DNA of 54,475 nt from Flavobacterium sp. BFFFF2 (GCA_002256385.1 NKJD01000023.1:1-54475), one strand, 5' to 3'. Numbered from the stretch's first letter, positions 45,110 through 52,876 are shown. Notes: generated from the letters alone by a model not told the origin. Made by a program: numbers and translations.

Positions 45110-46513
45110 ATGAGTATGGAAAGAGATAAAATTGCGGTCGGACTTGACATCGGCACCACCAAAGTGGTGGTCATGATTGGCAAGAAAAACGAATATGGCA
45201 AGCTGGAGATCCTGGGCTTGGGTAAATCCAAGAGTTTGGGAGTGGCGCGTGGTGTTGTTAACAACATCACCTTGACCATACAGTCCATTCAACAAGCAAT
45301 TTTAGAAGCCGAAAACAATTCGGGTTACAAAGTTAGTGACGCGGTGGTGGGCATTGCCGGCCAGCATATCAGAAGCATTCAACATGCCGACTACATCAGT
45401 CGTGCGAATCCAGATGAAGTCATTAGTGAATACGACATTCAATTACTCGTTGACCAAGTAAATAAATTGGCCATGTTGCCGGGCGAAGAAATTATTCATG
45501 TGCTTCCACAAGAATTCATCATCGACGGACAAAACGAAATTAAAGAACCAATCGGTATGTCGGGCCGTCGTTTAGAGGCCAGCTTCCACGTGGTAGTAGG
45601 CCAGGCAGCTTCCATCAGAAATATTGGTCGTTGTGTACAAAGTTCAGGCATCGAATTGTCGGGACTTACCCTCGAGCCTTTGGCTTCATCCGATGCGGTA
45701 TTAAGCCTCGAAGAAAAAGAAGCAGGCGTTGCCTTGATTGACATAGGCGGTGGCACCACCGACTTGGCTATTTTCAAAGATGGCATTATCCGTCACACAG
45801 CGGTGATTCCGTTTGGCGGCAATGTGATTACCGAAGATATCAAAGAAGGTTGTTCCATCATTGAAAAACAAGCCGAATTGTTGAAAACCAAATTTGGTTC
45901 CGCTTGGCCTAATGAAAATAAAGACAATGAAATCGTTTCGATTCCGGGCTTACGTGGCCGCGATCCGAAAGAAATTTCATTGAAGAATCTTTCCAAAATA
46001 ATCAATGCCCGAGTGGTTGAAATCATTGAGCAAGTGTATGCAGAAATCAATGCGTATGGCCATGAAGAAAACCGCAAGAAACTCATTGCAGGCATCGTAT
46101 TAACAGGTGGTGGTTCTCAATTAAAACACATCAAACAATTGGTGGAATATATTACCGGCATGGATACGCGCATTGGATACCCAAATGAGCATTTGGCAGG
46201 TAATTCAAGCGAAGAAATTTCGAGCCCATTATATGCCACTGCGGTTGGTTTGGTGATGAACAGTTTACAGAATCATTCAACGGGTGCATACCAAATTGAA
46301 CTGAAGCAAGAACCTGTAACCAGAACTGCTGCGCCCGTGCAACGACCCGTTTATCAGGCGCCGGTTGAAACCACTGAACCAATGGATGTCCAGGAGGAGG
46401 CAAAACAACAACCAACGCCGACTCCAACGCTTGATAGCCGTGAAAAAATAAAACGTTCCTTTTTTGAAAAGTACGTGGAAAAGATCAAAGAATTTTTAGA
46501 TAACGCAGAATAA
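45110..46513 (+). CDS. ftsA: Cell division protein FtsA
   Basis: A 467-residue actin-family protein that tethers FtsZ filaments to the membrane. Phosphate 1 is VGLDIGTTKVVVMIGKKNE, phosphate 2 is VALIDIGGGTTDLAIFKDG, and the adenosine motif is GIVLTGGGSQLKHI. The SHS2 (1C) subdomain lies between about 85 and 165. The C-terminus is extended by a proline- and glutamine-rich linker and ends in an amphipathic stretch (FFEKYVEKIKEFLDN) that should be the membrane anchor. It lies between ftsQ and ftsZ. Confidence 0.95.
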   Translation: MSMERDKIAVGLDIGTTKVVVMIGKKNEYGKLEILGLGKSKSLGVARGVVNNITLTIQSIQQAILEAENNSGYKVSDAVVGIAGQHIRSIQHADYISRANPDEVISEYDIQLLVDQVNKLAMLPGEEIIHVLPQEFIIDGQNEIKEPIGMSGRRLEASFHVVVGQAASIRNIGRCVQSSGIELSGLTLEPLASSDAVLSLEEKEAGVALIDIGGGTTDLAIFKDGIIRHTAVIPFGGNVITEDIKEGCSIIEKQAELLKTKFGSAWPNENKDNEIVSIPGLRGRDPKEISLKNLSKIINARVVEIIEQVYAEINAYGHEENRKKLIAGIVLTGGGSQLKHIKQLVEYITGMDTRIGYPNEHLAGNSSEEISSPLYATAVGLVMNSLQNHSTGAYQIELKQEPVTRTAAPVQRPVYQAPVETTEPMDVQEEAKQQPTPTPTLDSREKIKRSFFEKYVEKIKEFLDNAE

Positions 46514-46533
46514 AAAGCCAAAAGCAATACAAT

Positions 46534-48483
46534 ATGACAAGCAACTCAGACCTCGGGAGCATTTCCTTTGATTTGCCAAAAAATCAATCGAATGTAATCA
46601 AAGTAATCGGTGTAGGAGGCGGTGGCAGCAACGCCATCAATCACATGTTCCGTGCAGGCATCAAAGGAGTCGATTTTGTAGTTTGCAATACCGATTCTCA
46701 AGCCTTACAAAATAGCCCCGTTCCGAATAAAATTCAATTAGGTGTCAACTTAACGGAAGGTTTAGGGGCAGGAGCCAACCCTGAAGTGGGCCAACAAGCC
46801 GCTTTGGAAAGCATTGATGACATTGAAAAAATGTTAGAAGCCAATACCAAAATGGTATTTATTACTGCAGGTATGGGCGGCGGAACTGGTACAGGTGCCG
46901 CACCAGTGATTGCACAATTGTCCAGAGAAAGAGATATTCTTACCGTGGGCATTGTAACCATTCCTTTTCAGTTTGAAGGAAAGGTGCGTTTGGATCAAGC
47001 CATGGCAGGTGTGGACCGCTTGCGAAAACAAGTGGACTCCCTCATTGTAATTAACAATAATAAGTTACGTGAAGTATACGGGAACCTAGGTTTTAAAGCT
47101 GGGTTTTCAAAAGCGGATGAAGTATTGGCAACGGCTTCACGCGGCATTGCCGAAGTGATCACCAATCACTACACCCAAAATATTGACCTTAAAGATGCCA
47201 AAACGGTCCTTTCATGTAGTGGTACTGCCATTATGGGATCGGCGGCTGCTATAGGCGAAAACAGAGCTAAAGAGGCCATTGTTGCGGCTCTAGATTCTCC
47301 TTTGTTAAATGATAATAAAATTGCAGGAGCCAAAAACGTCTTGTTGCTGATTGTTTCGGGTACCAGTGAAATCACCATTGACGAAATTGGCGAAATCAAC
47401 GACCACATTCAAGTGGAAGCTGGACACAATGCCAACATTATTATGGGGGTTGGCGAAGATGAATCGTTGGGCGATGCGGTTGCAGTAACCATTATTGCCA
47501 CCGGCTTTAATGTGGAACAGCAACATGAAATTGTAAATATTGAGCCAAACAAAATCATTCACTCACTGGAAGATGAACAAAGAGTGGTGCGCGATTTAAT
47601 GCAAAAAATAGTGCAAATTGGTACTGTTGAAGCAGCCGCTCCGGCCGTTATTGAAGAAAAAATCGTTTTTAATTTGGTGGAGCCCGAAGAAACATTGCCA
47701 CAAACCACCCAAGCGGCCGTAGAAGTTCAATTGGACAACAACGAAAAGGTGGCCATGAACGAGTACATTCGCAACATTGATGTCACTTTTGAAATTGTTT
47801 CACCCATCCGCGATCTGGCATTCACGATCACCACGCCAGAAGTAAAAAACGTTGTGAGTGAAGCAGAGGTAAAATGGCAAGCAGAAGCGGCTAGTAATTT
47901 TTCCTTTGACCTTCCTTTGGCACCCGTTGCCGAAAATGAAATCGTTTGGAACAAAGAAAACCAAGCTATTGCTGACGCCATCCAAGTACATGAGCCTTTA
48001 CAAGTGATTCCCATTACGGAGTTAAATGAAAATGGGGTAGTGCGTTATTCGTTAGAAGATTACATGGAATTGGAGCAAGAATTGTTGAATTCCAAGCCTG
48101 TTGCTCAAAAAGTAGAAGAAAAAATAGCCGAAGAGTTGCAGTTTACTATGAAAACAGTGGACGAAAACAAAGCGGTTGAAACGCCTTCAACCCTTCAGCC
48201 CCAAGCAGAATGGACCAATCCTGCCGATATGATGTCCGATCATTCACAGCGATTGCAAGCCGAAGAACGCAGAAGAAAGTTAAAGGATTTTAATTATAAG
48301 TTCCATCACCAGTCCCATAAAGTAGATGACATGGAGCGTGAACCCGCCTACAAACGCATGGGCGTCGATTTAACGAATCCAAACTCATCAGGGACGCAGT
48401 CGCGCCTTTCTTTAGGTTTTGACAGCAATGATGACCCACAATTGCGAACTAACAATTCGTATTTGCACGATAATGTAGATTAG
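46534..48483 (+). CDS. ftsZ: Cell division protein FtsZ with long C-terminal extension
   Basis: A 649-residue tubulin-like GTPase that forms the division ring. GVGGGGSNAINHM opens the nucleotide domain, the tubulin signature is GGGTGTGAAP (about 115-124), and the T7 catalytic loop is NIDLKDAKTVL (about 215-225). The core ends near residue 330; more than 300 residues of acidic linker follow, as in many Bacteroidota (E. coli FtsZ has 383 residues). The last 60 residues contain the basic patch RRRKLKDFNYKFHH and a terminal acidic stretch that may bind FtsA. A terminator follows 24 nt after the stop. Confidence 0.96.
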   Translation: MTSNSDLGSISFDLPKNQSNVIKVIGVGGGGSNAINHMFRAGIKGVDFVVCNTDSQALQNSPVPNKIQLGVNLTEGLGAGANPEVGQQAALESIDDIEKMLEANTKMVFITAGMGGGTGTGAAPVIAQLSRERDILTVGIVTIPFQFEGKVRLDQAMAGVDRLRKQVDSLIVINNNKLREVYGNLGFKAGFSKADEVLATASRGIAEVITNHYTQNIDLKDAKTVLSCSGTAIMGSAAAIGENRAKEAIVAALDSPLLNDNKIAGAKNVLLLIVSGTSEITIDEIGEINDHIQVEAGHNANIIMGVGEDESLGDAVAVTIIATGFNVEQQHEIVNIEPNKIIHSLEDEQRVVRDLMQKIVQIGTVEAAAPAVIEEKIVFNLVEPEETLPQTTQAAVEVQLDNNEKVAMNEYIRNIDVTFEIVSPIRDLAFTITTPEVKNVVSEAEVKWQAEAASNFSFDLPLAPVAENEIVWNKENQAIADAIQVHEPLQVIPITELNENGVVRYSLEDYMELEQELLNSKPVAQKVEEKIAEELQFTMKTVDENKAVETPSTLQPQAEWTNPADMMSDHSQRLQAEERRRKLKDFNYKFHHQSHKVDDMEREPAYKRMGVDLTNPNSSGTQSRLSLGFDSNDDPQLRTNNSYLHDNVD

Positions 48484-48506
48484 TTAAGTTTTAAAATTGT
48501 TGTTTT

Positions 48507-48543
48507 ACCCAGATGCTGTTATTGCGGAGTCTGGGTTTTTTTT
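48507..48543 (+). terminator. Terminator of the dcw cluster, after ftsZ
   Basis: ACCCAGA (48507-48513) pairs with TCTGGGT (48530-48536) around a 16-nt loop, followed by eight T. It marks the end of the cluster transcript; the next gene has its own -7 box right after it. Confidence 0.85.
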
Positions 48544-48552
48544 GTACATTTG
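48522..48552 (+). promoter_or_regulatory. Promoter of the YqeY-like gene, overlapping the ftsZ terminator
   Basis: TACATTTG (48545-48552) fits TAnnTTTG, and TTG (48522-48524) lies 20 nt upstream, the right spacing for a Bacteroidota -33 element. The -33 lies in the loop of the terminator hairpin. It leaves a leader of about 25 nt before the ATG at 48585. Confidence 0.6.
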
Positions 48553-48584
48553 TCTCCCATTTACAAATAACTAATACCAATACA

Positions 48585-49037
48585 ATGAGTCTGAGTATAC
48601 GCATTATGGACGATATTAAAACAGCGATGAAAGCCAAAGACACCGTTGCTTTGGAGTCGCTTCGTGCTGTGAAATCGGCTATATTGTTAGCGCAAACTGA
48701 ATCTGGAGCCAAAGAAGAATTATCGGAGGCCGAAGAAATCAAGATATTGCAAAAATTAGTGAAACAACGAAAAGACAGCGCCGCCATTTACACGGAGCAA
48801 GGAAGAGCAGATTTGGCCGAGCCCGAATTGGCCCAATTGGCTGTCATAGAAAAATTCTTACCTGCCCAAATGTCGGCAGCAGAGGTGGAAACCGCTGTTC
48901 GTGCCATCATTGCAGAAAACGGATTTTCAGGCATGGCGGTCATGGGACAAGTTATGGGATTGGCCTCTAAACAATTGGCAGGTCAAGCTGATGGCAAAAC
49001 CATATCGGATGTAGTAAAAAAAGCATTGAGTTCATAA
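48585..49037 (+). CDS. GatB/YqeY domain-containing protein
   Basis: A 150-residue protein made of the helical GatB C-terminal/YqeY domain (MSLSIRIMDDIKTAMKAKD, then LVKQRKDSAAIYTEQGRADLAE and AVIEKFLPAQMS; it ends GKTISDVVKKALSS). The domain helps bind the tRNA tail in GatB, but stand-alone members such as this one have no settled function; a role in tRNA-linked steps is possible. In many Bacteroidota this gene follows ftsZ, as here. An upstream frame from 48513 would include the terminator, so the ATG at 48585 is chosen. Confidence 0.9.
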   Translation: MSLSIRIMDDIKTAMKAKDTVALESLRAVKSAILLAQTESGAKEELSEAEEIKILQKLVKQRKDSAAIYTEQGRADLAEPELAQLAVIEKFLPAQMSAAEVETAVRAIIAENGFSGMAVMGQVMGLASKQLAGQADGKTISDVVKKALSS

Positions 49038-49044
49038 TAATAAT

Positions 49045-49118
49045 GGCTGCGTAGTTCAACTGGATAGAATATCAGATTTCGGCTCTGAGGGTTGGGGGTT
49101 CGAACCCCTCCGCGGTCA
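49045..49118 (+). tRNA. tRNA-Arg (anticodon TCG)
   Basis: A complete cloverleaf of 74 nt. The acceptor stem GGCTGCG pairs with CGCGGTC (one G/T pair), the anticodon stem TCAGA with TCTGA, and the T stem GGGGG with CCCTC around TTCGAAC. The anticodon loop TTTCGGC places TCG at 49079-49081, reading CGA codons. The discriminator is A, and CCA is not encoded, so it must be added. It lies 7 nt after the YqeY-like gene. Confidence 0.95.
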
Positions 49119-49130
49119 CAAATGCATGCA

Positions 49131-49158
49131 AAAAACGGCACCTTAGGTGCCGTTTTTA
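49131..49158 (+). terminator. Terminator after tRNA-Arg
   Basis: AAAAACGGCACC (49131-49142) and GGTGCCGTTTTT (49146-49157) are exact reverse complements around a 3-nt loop TTA, ending in a T run. A strong, bidirectional terminator. Confidence 0.92.
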
Positions 49159-49166
49159 TTTTTTTA

Positions 49167-49361
49167 TAGCGTCAAAAGCTTGCTTTTGTAAGCGGCTAAA
49201 AAATAAAAACGTAACGCAACCAAGGGTTGCGTTACGTTTAGCATGTTCAGCCTGGAGCGTCAAGGGATCACGCACGCGAAGCGTTGCGTAACCCCACGCG
49301 TGTTTAATATGGGTTGCAAAAAGCCGTCAAATGCTTGCATTTGTAAGCGGCTAAAAAATAT
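49167..49361. repeat. Direct repeat pair around GCTTGCTTTTGTAAGC-like hairpin
   Basis: The segment from AGCGTCAAAAGCTTG to GTAAGCGGCTAAAAAATA (about 49169-49206) is repeated with few changes as AGCCGTCAAATGCTTG to GTAAGCGGCTAAAAAATA (about 49322-49360). In the second copy AGCCG and CGGCT frame the hairpin CAAATGC/GCATTTG. Confidence 0.75.
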
Positions 49362-49677
49362 ATGATATATAGAGGAGGAAGCCCGGTGGGCTTCCGGAAA
49401 GCGAACTTTAGTTCGCAAATCAAAAAACATTTATTCCAATAGAGCTTTAGCTCGCCCTATTAGTTATAAAGTTTGAATGTTGAAAGTTGTAAAGTTCTTC
49501 CATGAGTTAAATTTATTTTTTTTCGTTAAGTAGTCTGGATACAACATAGACAATACCTTTAAAATCGGTTGTGGCTGTAGCCGAAAAGTCGGGTACCGCG
49601 GGCTATTTGCAGTGTGGAGCGAGGATCACACGAGCGCAGCGTCGCGTAACCCCACGCGCGTTTAATATGGGTTTTGT
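49255..49677. repeat. Imperfect direct repeat of about 60 nt
   Basis: A segment with GGATCACGCACGCGAAGCG, then TTGCGTAACCCCACGCG and TGTTTAATATGGGTT (about 49265-49320) recurs as GGATCACACGAGCGCAGCG, then TCGCGTAACCCCACGCG and CGTTTAATATGGGTT (about 49624-49672). The two copies are direct and about 350 nt apart. It does not resemble a CRISPR: only two copies and no regular spacing. Confidence 0.78.
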
Positions 49678-49959
49678 TGTTTTTAACATGTGCTCAAGTT
49701 ATTATATATAGATGATGCCAGCAATAAGCAGTCTAATACACAAACTTATACTTCGTCAATTCGCTGCGTTCCTGCATTCGCAATATTACCAAGTCACTTC
49801 CCGAAACAACAAAGCATAAAAAAACCCTTAGCCGTCCAAACCCCTTCGGAGTAAACTTGCGCTTACATTTTGGCTAAGGGAATTTCATTAACTTAAAAAA
49901 ACACGCTGTTGTTATGGCAACAGTGTATCAACCCGACAAAAATATACGCAAAAAACACA

Positions 49960-49991
49960 CTTGTCAATACGTATAAATACGTATTGACAAG
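49960..49991. promoter_or_regulatory. Perfect 32-nt palindrome upstream of the two-component unit, likely operator
   Basis: CTTGTCAATACGTAT and ATACGTATTGACAAG are exact reverse complements on both sides of AA. The inner part TACGTAT/ATACGTA resembles dyads bound by LuxR/NarL-type regulators. It lies 46 nt before the first gene of a unit that encodes such a regulator, and its core recurs at 52877-52898. Binding is inferred. Confidence 0.65.
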
Positions 49992-50037
49992 CATTATTTT
50001 AAACGCCATCTTGCGCCAATTCTTACACATATTTATC

Positions 50038-50367
50038 ATGGAAACAAACACCTATGAAAAAGCTGGATTGTTTATCACCTTAGACGAAGCCAAAAACATG
50101 AACAGTGCTTTTAAAGCGAAGTATCCCGATTTTACCCAATCGATACTGTTTGACAAAGAATTGTTGTTCACGTTATTAAACCAAGAAGGATGCGACAAGG
50201 TTCGGGTCTATTTTGGTGCATTTGAAGAAGAAGAATCGAAAATCCTCAAAGAAGCTGTTATCTTTGTTGGGGCCGATGCCCATGCCAACGATATGGCAGG
50301 CAGTCTTATTTTGGACCGCGGAGTTGTTTGTCCATCAATGTGCAAAGGTTCAAAGATTATTGATTAA
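50038..50367 (+). CDS. Small CPxxC protein of unknown function
   Basis: A 109-residue soluble protein. It begins METNTYEKAGLFITLDEAKNM and contains KVRVYFGAFEEEESKI, IFVGADAHANDM and GVVCPSMCKGSKIID at the end. I recognise the general layout from small Bacteroidota proteins with a C-terminal C-P-x-x-C motif, whose function is not known to me; the two cysteines could bind metal or form a disulfide. No signal peptide. It is the first gene of a four-gene unit with a membrane protein, kinase and regulator; its stop codon abuts the next ATG (TAAATG). It may act as an input or accessory protein of that system. Confidence 0.75.
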   Translation: METNTYEKAGLFITLDEAKNMNSAFKAKYPDFTQSILFDKELLFTLLNQEGCDKVRVYFGAFEEEESKILKEAVIFVGADAHANDMAGSLILDRGVVCPSMCKGSKIID

Positions 50368-51033
50368 ATGGAGTTTCGTAACTTTTGGCTTTATGGTTTT
50401 CACTTATCCGGCATATTGTTTGCCGGATATTTTTTCTATTTACTATTCAATAAAATTAAAATCAAGCGGAAGATCAAGATCTTTTTAGGTTTACTATCAA
50501 TGGCAGTTCTTTTTGAGTTAAGCATAGAATTTTTATTTCATTTTGACTCCAATTATTGGGTGATTGTGTACTCAGTAATAGAGACCGTACTTATTGGAGT
50601 ATATTTTTCGGAAATATTAAAAAAAGAAAATGCACCTATTATAAAGATCTATTATTTAATTTTCACTGTCTTTTTTGTGTCCGTTCACCTGCTGTTAGAC
50701 GTAAAAGATCGATTCATTTGGGACGGCTATATTTTTACTTTTCAAACCGTTTCTATTTTTTTATTTTCCACCATTTGGTTTATTGACTTGTTTTCAAAAC
50801 TCGAAGAAAGCTCCTTGTTGAAGAATCCGCATTTTTATTTTGTATGTGGGTTGGTATTGTATTATGCGGGTACTGAAACCTTTTTTTTATTATCCGATTT
50901 GTTGTATAAAAACCACCATAAACTATTTTTTGACGTCTATTTTATAAATAGTTTTTTTATTATATTGCAAAGAATATTTTTTATGTTGGGATTATGGCGC
51001 ATTCAGAAGAATTATACTCCTTTTTATGGATAG
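50368..51033 (+). CDS. Seven-helix membrane protein, possible sensor partner of the histidine kinase
   Basis: A 221-residue integral membrane protein with seven predicted helices (about 4-25, 32-53, 59-80, 91-110, 121-143, 154-180, 186-212) and aromatic-rich ends. I know no named family for it. It overlaps the histidine kinase gene by 40 nt in a different frame, an unusually long overlap that ties expression of the two tightly together. The kinase has only one membrane helix and no sensory domain, so this protein may be its detached sensor, comparable to 7TM receptor parts fused to kinases elsewhere. No ligand can be suggested. Confidence 0.75.
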   Translation: MEFRNFWLYGFHLSGILFAGYFFYLLFNKIKIKRKIKIFLGLLSMAVLFELSIEFLFHFDSNYWVIVYSVIETVLIGVYFSEILKKENAPIIKIYYLIFTVFFVSVHLLLDVKDRFIWDGYIFTFQTVSIFLFSTIWFIDLFSKLEESSLLKNPHFYFVCGLVLYYAGTETFFLLSDLLYKNHHKLFFDVYFINSFFIILQRIFFMLGLWRIQKNYTPFYG

Positions 51034-51761
51034 GTTCGGCTGTACTTGTCACCTTGGCATTAATATTATTGTCACTCCCGTTGTTTTACCAATTAAAATT
51101 GCAAAAGCGCAAAAAGCAAGAAGCCCTTTCATTGCTGATTAACTCGTTGGAAGTTGAAAAATCAACCCGAAAGCAAATTGCCGCCGACATCCACGATGGG
51201 TTTGCCAGCGAATTGAGTGCTGTTAAAAACATTCTGGCATTTATTCAGAAGCAAGAAGAATCAAAAAACAAAGACATCTTACAAGAAGTGCAACAAAGCG
51301 TGCAACAGCTTATTTTGAACGCCCGTGAATTGTCGCATGTAATGATGCCGCCCTTGCTGGAGTCGCATGGACTGGGTTATGCATTGACCGATTTGGTAAA
51401 AAAACTGCAAGTTTCTACCGATAAAGGGATTCATATTCAATACGACATCGACCCCAACACAACCGTAGATGCCCATACAAGCTACGAAGTTTATCGGATG
51501 GTACAGGAGTTTATCCAAAACCATTTGAAGTACAACCAGCAGGGTCATTGTCATTTTACTTTCAACAACCAACAGGCGCATTATCATCTTAAATATACAG
51601 ATGACAGTGTGCCTTTTTTGTTTTTTGAGATCATTAAAACAGCCAATGGAACGGGACTCAAAAACATTTTGTCACGGGTAAGAATTCTCGAGGGGCAGCT
51701 CATTCAGCACCCAACAGAAACAGGCAATCATATTTCAATTCATTTTACAAGCCAATTATGA
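50994..51761 (+). CDS. Sensor histidine kinase (HisKA_3/NarX type)
   Basis: A 255-residue kinase. One membrane helix (about 11-31) is followed by a short coiled coil and the phosphoacceptor block [17 protein letters not shown] with H67 in the HisKA_3 pattern (DIHD). The ATPase part has an N box EFIQNHLKYN and a G box NGTGLKNILSRVRIL. The N box differs from the common QEALTNxxKHA form but keeps the Asn. It lacks any extracytoplasmic sensing domain, PAS or GAF. Its stop region overlaps the response regulator ATG by 4 nt. It should phosphorylate the regulator encoded next; the upstream seven-helix protein is the best candidate for signal input. Confidence 0.9.
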   Translation: MAHSEELYSFLWIGSAVLVTLALILLSLPLFYQLKLQKRKKQEALSLLINSLEVEKSTRKQIAADIHDGFASELSAVKNILAFIQKQEESKNKDILQEVQQSVQQLILNARELSHVMMPPLLESHGLGYALTDLVKKLQVSTDKGIHIQYDIDPNTTVDAHTSYEVYRMVQEFIQNHLKYNQQGHCHFTFNNQQAHYHLKYTDDSVPFLFFEIIKTANGTGLKNILSRVRILEGQLIQHPTETGNHISIHFTSQL

Positions 51762-52420
51762 TACAAGTTGCCGTAGTAGATGACCTGCTGCTCAATCGGA
51801 GCTGTTTGAAGCTGTATTTAGCGCAGTCAACGGAAGTAGCAGTGGTATATGACACCGACGACGGACATGAGTTTTTGAACTATTTGAAGGGCAAAGACCA
51901 CCACATTGATGTGCTGCTGCTGGATTTGCACATGCCTAAATTAAGCGGTTTTGATTTGTGTCAACTTATAAAAGAAAATTATCCGCACATTAAAATTCTC
52001 ATCGTGTCGCAGCTCACCGACGTTGAAAATGTGCACAAAGTGCTTGTTACGGGTGCCGACGGTTTTTTTTCAAAAAACACCGATCCATTTTTGCTCGAAG
52101 CGGCCATCCTTCATGTGGTGAAGTTTGAATACTATTTTTCAATTGATTTAACCGAGGTGATTAAATTGGCATGGGACATGCCAGAAATTGACAAAAATAA
52201 AAGCCCCTTGGTCGACATATCGCCCGTTGAGAAATCAGTCATGATGCAAACCGCCAAGGGCAAATCGAGCAAGGAAATAGGGATCATGCTTGACATTAGC
52301 AAAAGAACAGTTGATAAGCACCGCGAAAACATCCTGAAAAAAACCAACCAAAGCAACATTATCGGCTCCATTATTTTTGCCCTCAAACACGAGATATTGT
52401 CCATAGGCGACATGAATTGA
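51758..52420 (+). CDS. LuxR/NarL-family response regulator
   Basis: A 220-residue two-component regulator. The receiver domain has acidic residues D8/D9 (VAVVDDLL), phosphoacceptor D56 in LLLDLHMP, and a conserved Ser/Thr position in IVSQLT; the family Lys lies in FFSKNTDP. The C-terminal LuxR-type helix-turn-helix (about 155-215) reads SPVEKSVMMQTAKGKSSKEI, then SKRTVDKHRENILKKTN. It overlaps the kinase gene by 4 nt, so the two form a classical pair. The palindrome at 49960 in front of the unit and its partial copy after it are likely targets. Confidence 0.92.
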   Translation: MIQVAVVDDLLLNRSCLKLYLAQSTEVAVVYDTDDGHEFLNYLKGKDHHIDVLLLDLHMPKLSGFDLCQLIKENYPHIKILIVSQLTDVENVHKVLVTGADGFFSKNTDPFLLEAAILHVVKFEYYFSIDLTEVIKLAWDMPEIDKNKSPLVDISPVEKSVMMQTAKGKSSKEIGIMLDISKRTVDKHRENILKKTNQSNIIGSIIFALKHEILSIGDMN

Positions 52421-52424
52421 GAGA

Positions 52425-52513
52425 AGAGTCTAAAAGTCGAAAGCCTAAAGTCGAAAGCCTAAAGTCAAAAGTCGAAAAGTCTAAAGTCTAAAGTCTAAAG
52501 TCTAAAGTCTTTT
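52425..52513. repeat. AAAGTCY tandem array, second locus
   Basis: Successive units TAAAAGTCG, AAAGCCTAAAGTCG and four AAAGTCT copies, immediately after the response regulator stop codon. The same unit makes up the array at 8394-8446, 44 kb away, so the unit is dispersed in this genome. The units are degenerate on the left and uniform on the right, as in arrays growing by slippage. Confidence 0.8.
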
Positions 52514-52656
52514 CAATACAACGGTAGAGATAGCTTGAGAATTATTTTTGGTGAGGTGAAAGAAGGTTGTTTTCACAGTGTATTTTCTATAAAAAACATT
52601 TAAAATTTTTAACATCTTTTCTCTTTCTTCTTTTCTCTTTCTTCTGAACTTGTGAC

Positions 52657-52672
52657 AGCAAAGAAAATGAAC
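52657..52672. repeat. Dispersed palindromic repeat, right half only (copy E)
   Basis: AGCAAAGAAAATGAAC matches the right arm of the other copies. The left arm is absent. The following TCAATAGATTTTTTTCATTTT resembles the flank of copy D (given here only in part: TTTCATTTT is shared). Confidence 0.6.
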
Positions 52673-52876
52673 AATCAATAGATTTTTTTCATTTTAAAAA
52701 CCAAACCTCCCCAGCCCACCAGCCCTCCAAATCAAATCCCCTTCTTTTAAAAAGATCTTTTCCTTTTCCCCAATCCTCGACGTTTCATTTTTTGCGTGCC
52801 TTTTTTTTACAACATGCCGTTCGTCGATGTTTCCATGTATAGCGCGGCTTTTGGAAGAATGTTAAAATTTGCCCAC

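Larger units (their letters stand above)
49159..50037. other. Gene-free region with clustered stem-loops and direct repeats
   Basis: About 880 nt with no credible gene. It holds a row of perfect hairpins: 49208-49238 (AACGTAACGCAACC with GGTTGCGTTACGTT), GGAAGCCC/GGGCTTCC near 49378, GCGAAC/GTTCGC near 49399, GAGCT/AGCTC near 49442, CCCTTAGCC/GGCTAAGGG (about 49827 to 49881), GCTGTTG/CAACAGC-like near 49905 and the palindrome at 49960-49991. Two pairs of imperfect direct repeats are also present. Some hairpins could be terminators or small RNA parts, but no promoter for an RNA gene is evident. Confidence 0.7.

Noticed and set aside
49045..49118. tRNA-Arg as an integration site of a genomic island
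   Set aside because: I find no second copy of the tRNA 3' end in the downstream 5 kb and no integrase gene, so there is no support for this within the window.
49131..49991. CRISPR array
   Set aside because: Repeats are only in pairs, unequal in length and without regular spacers; no cas genes are in the window.
52425..52513. CRISPR or coding repeat
   Set aside because: The unit is 7 nt with no spacers, and it is not a multiple of three in an open frame; a simple tandem array explains it.
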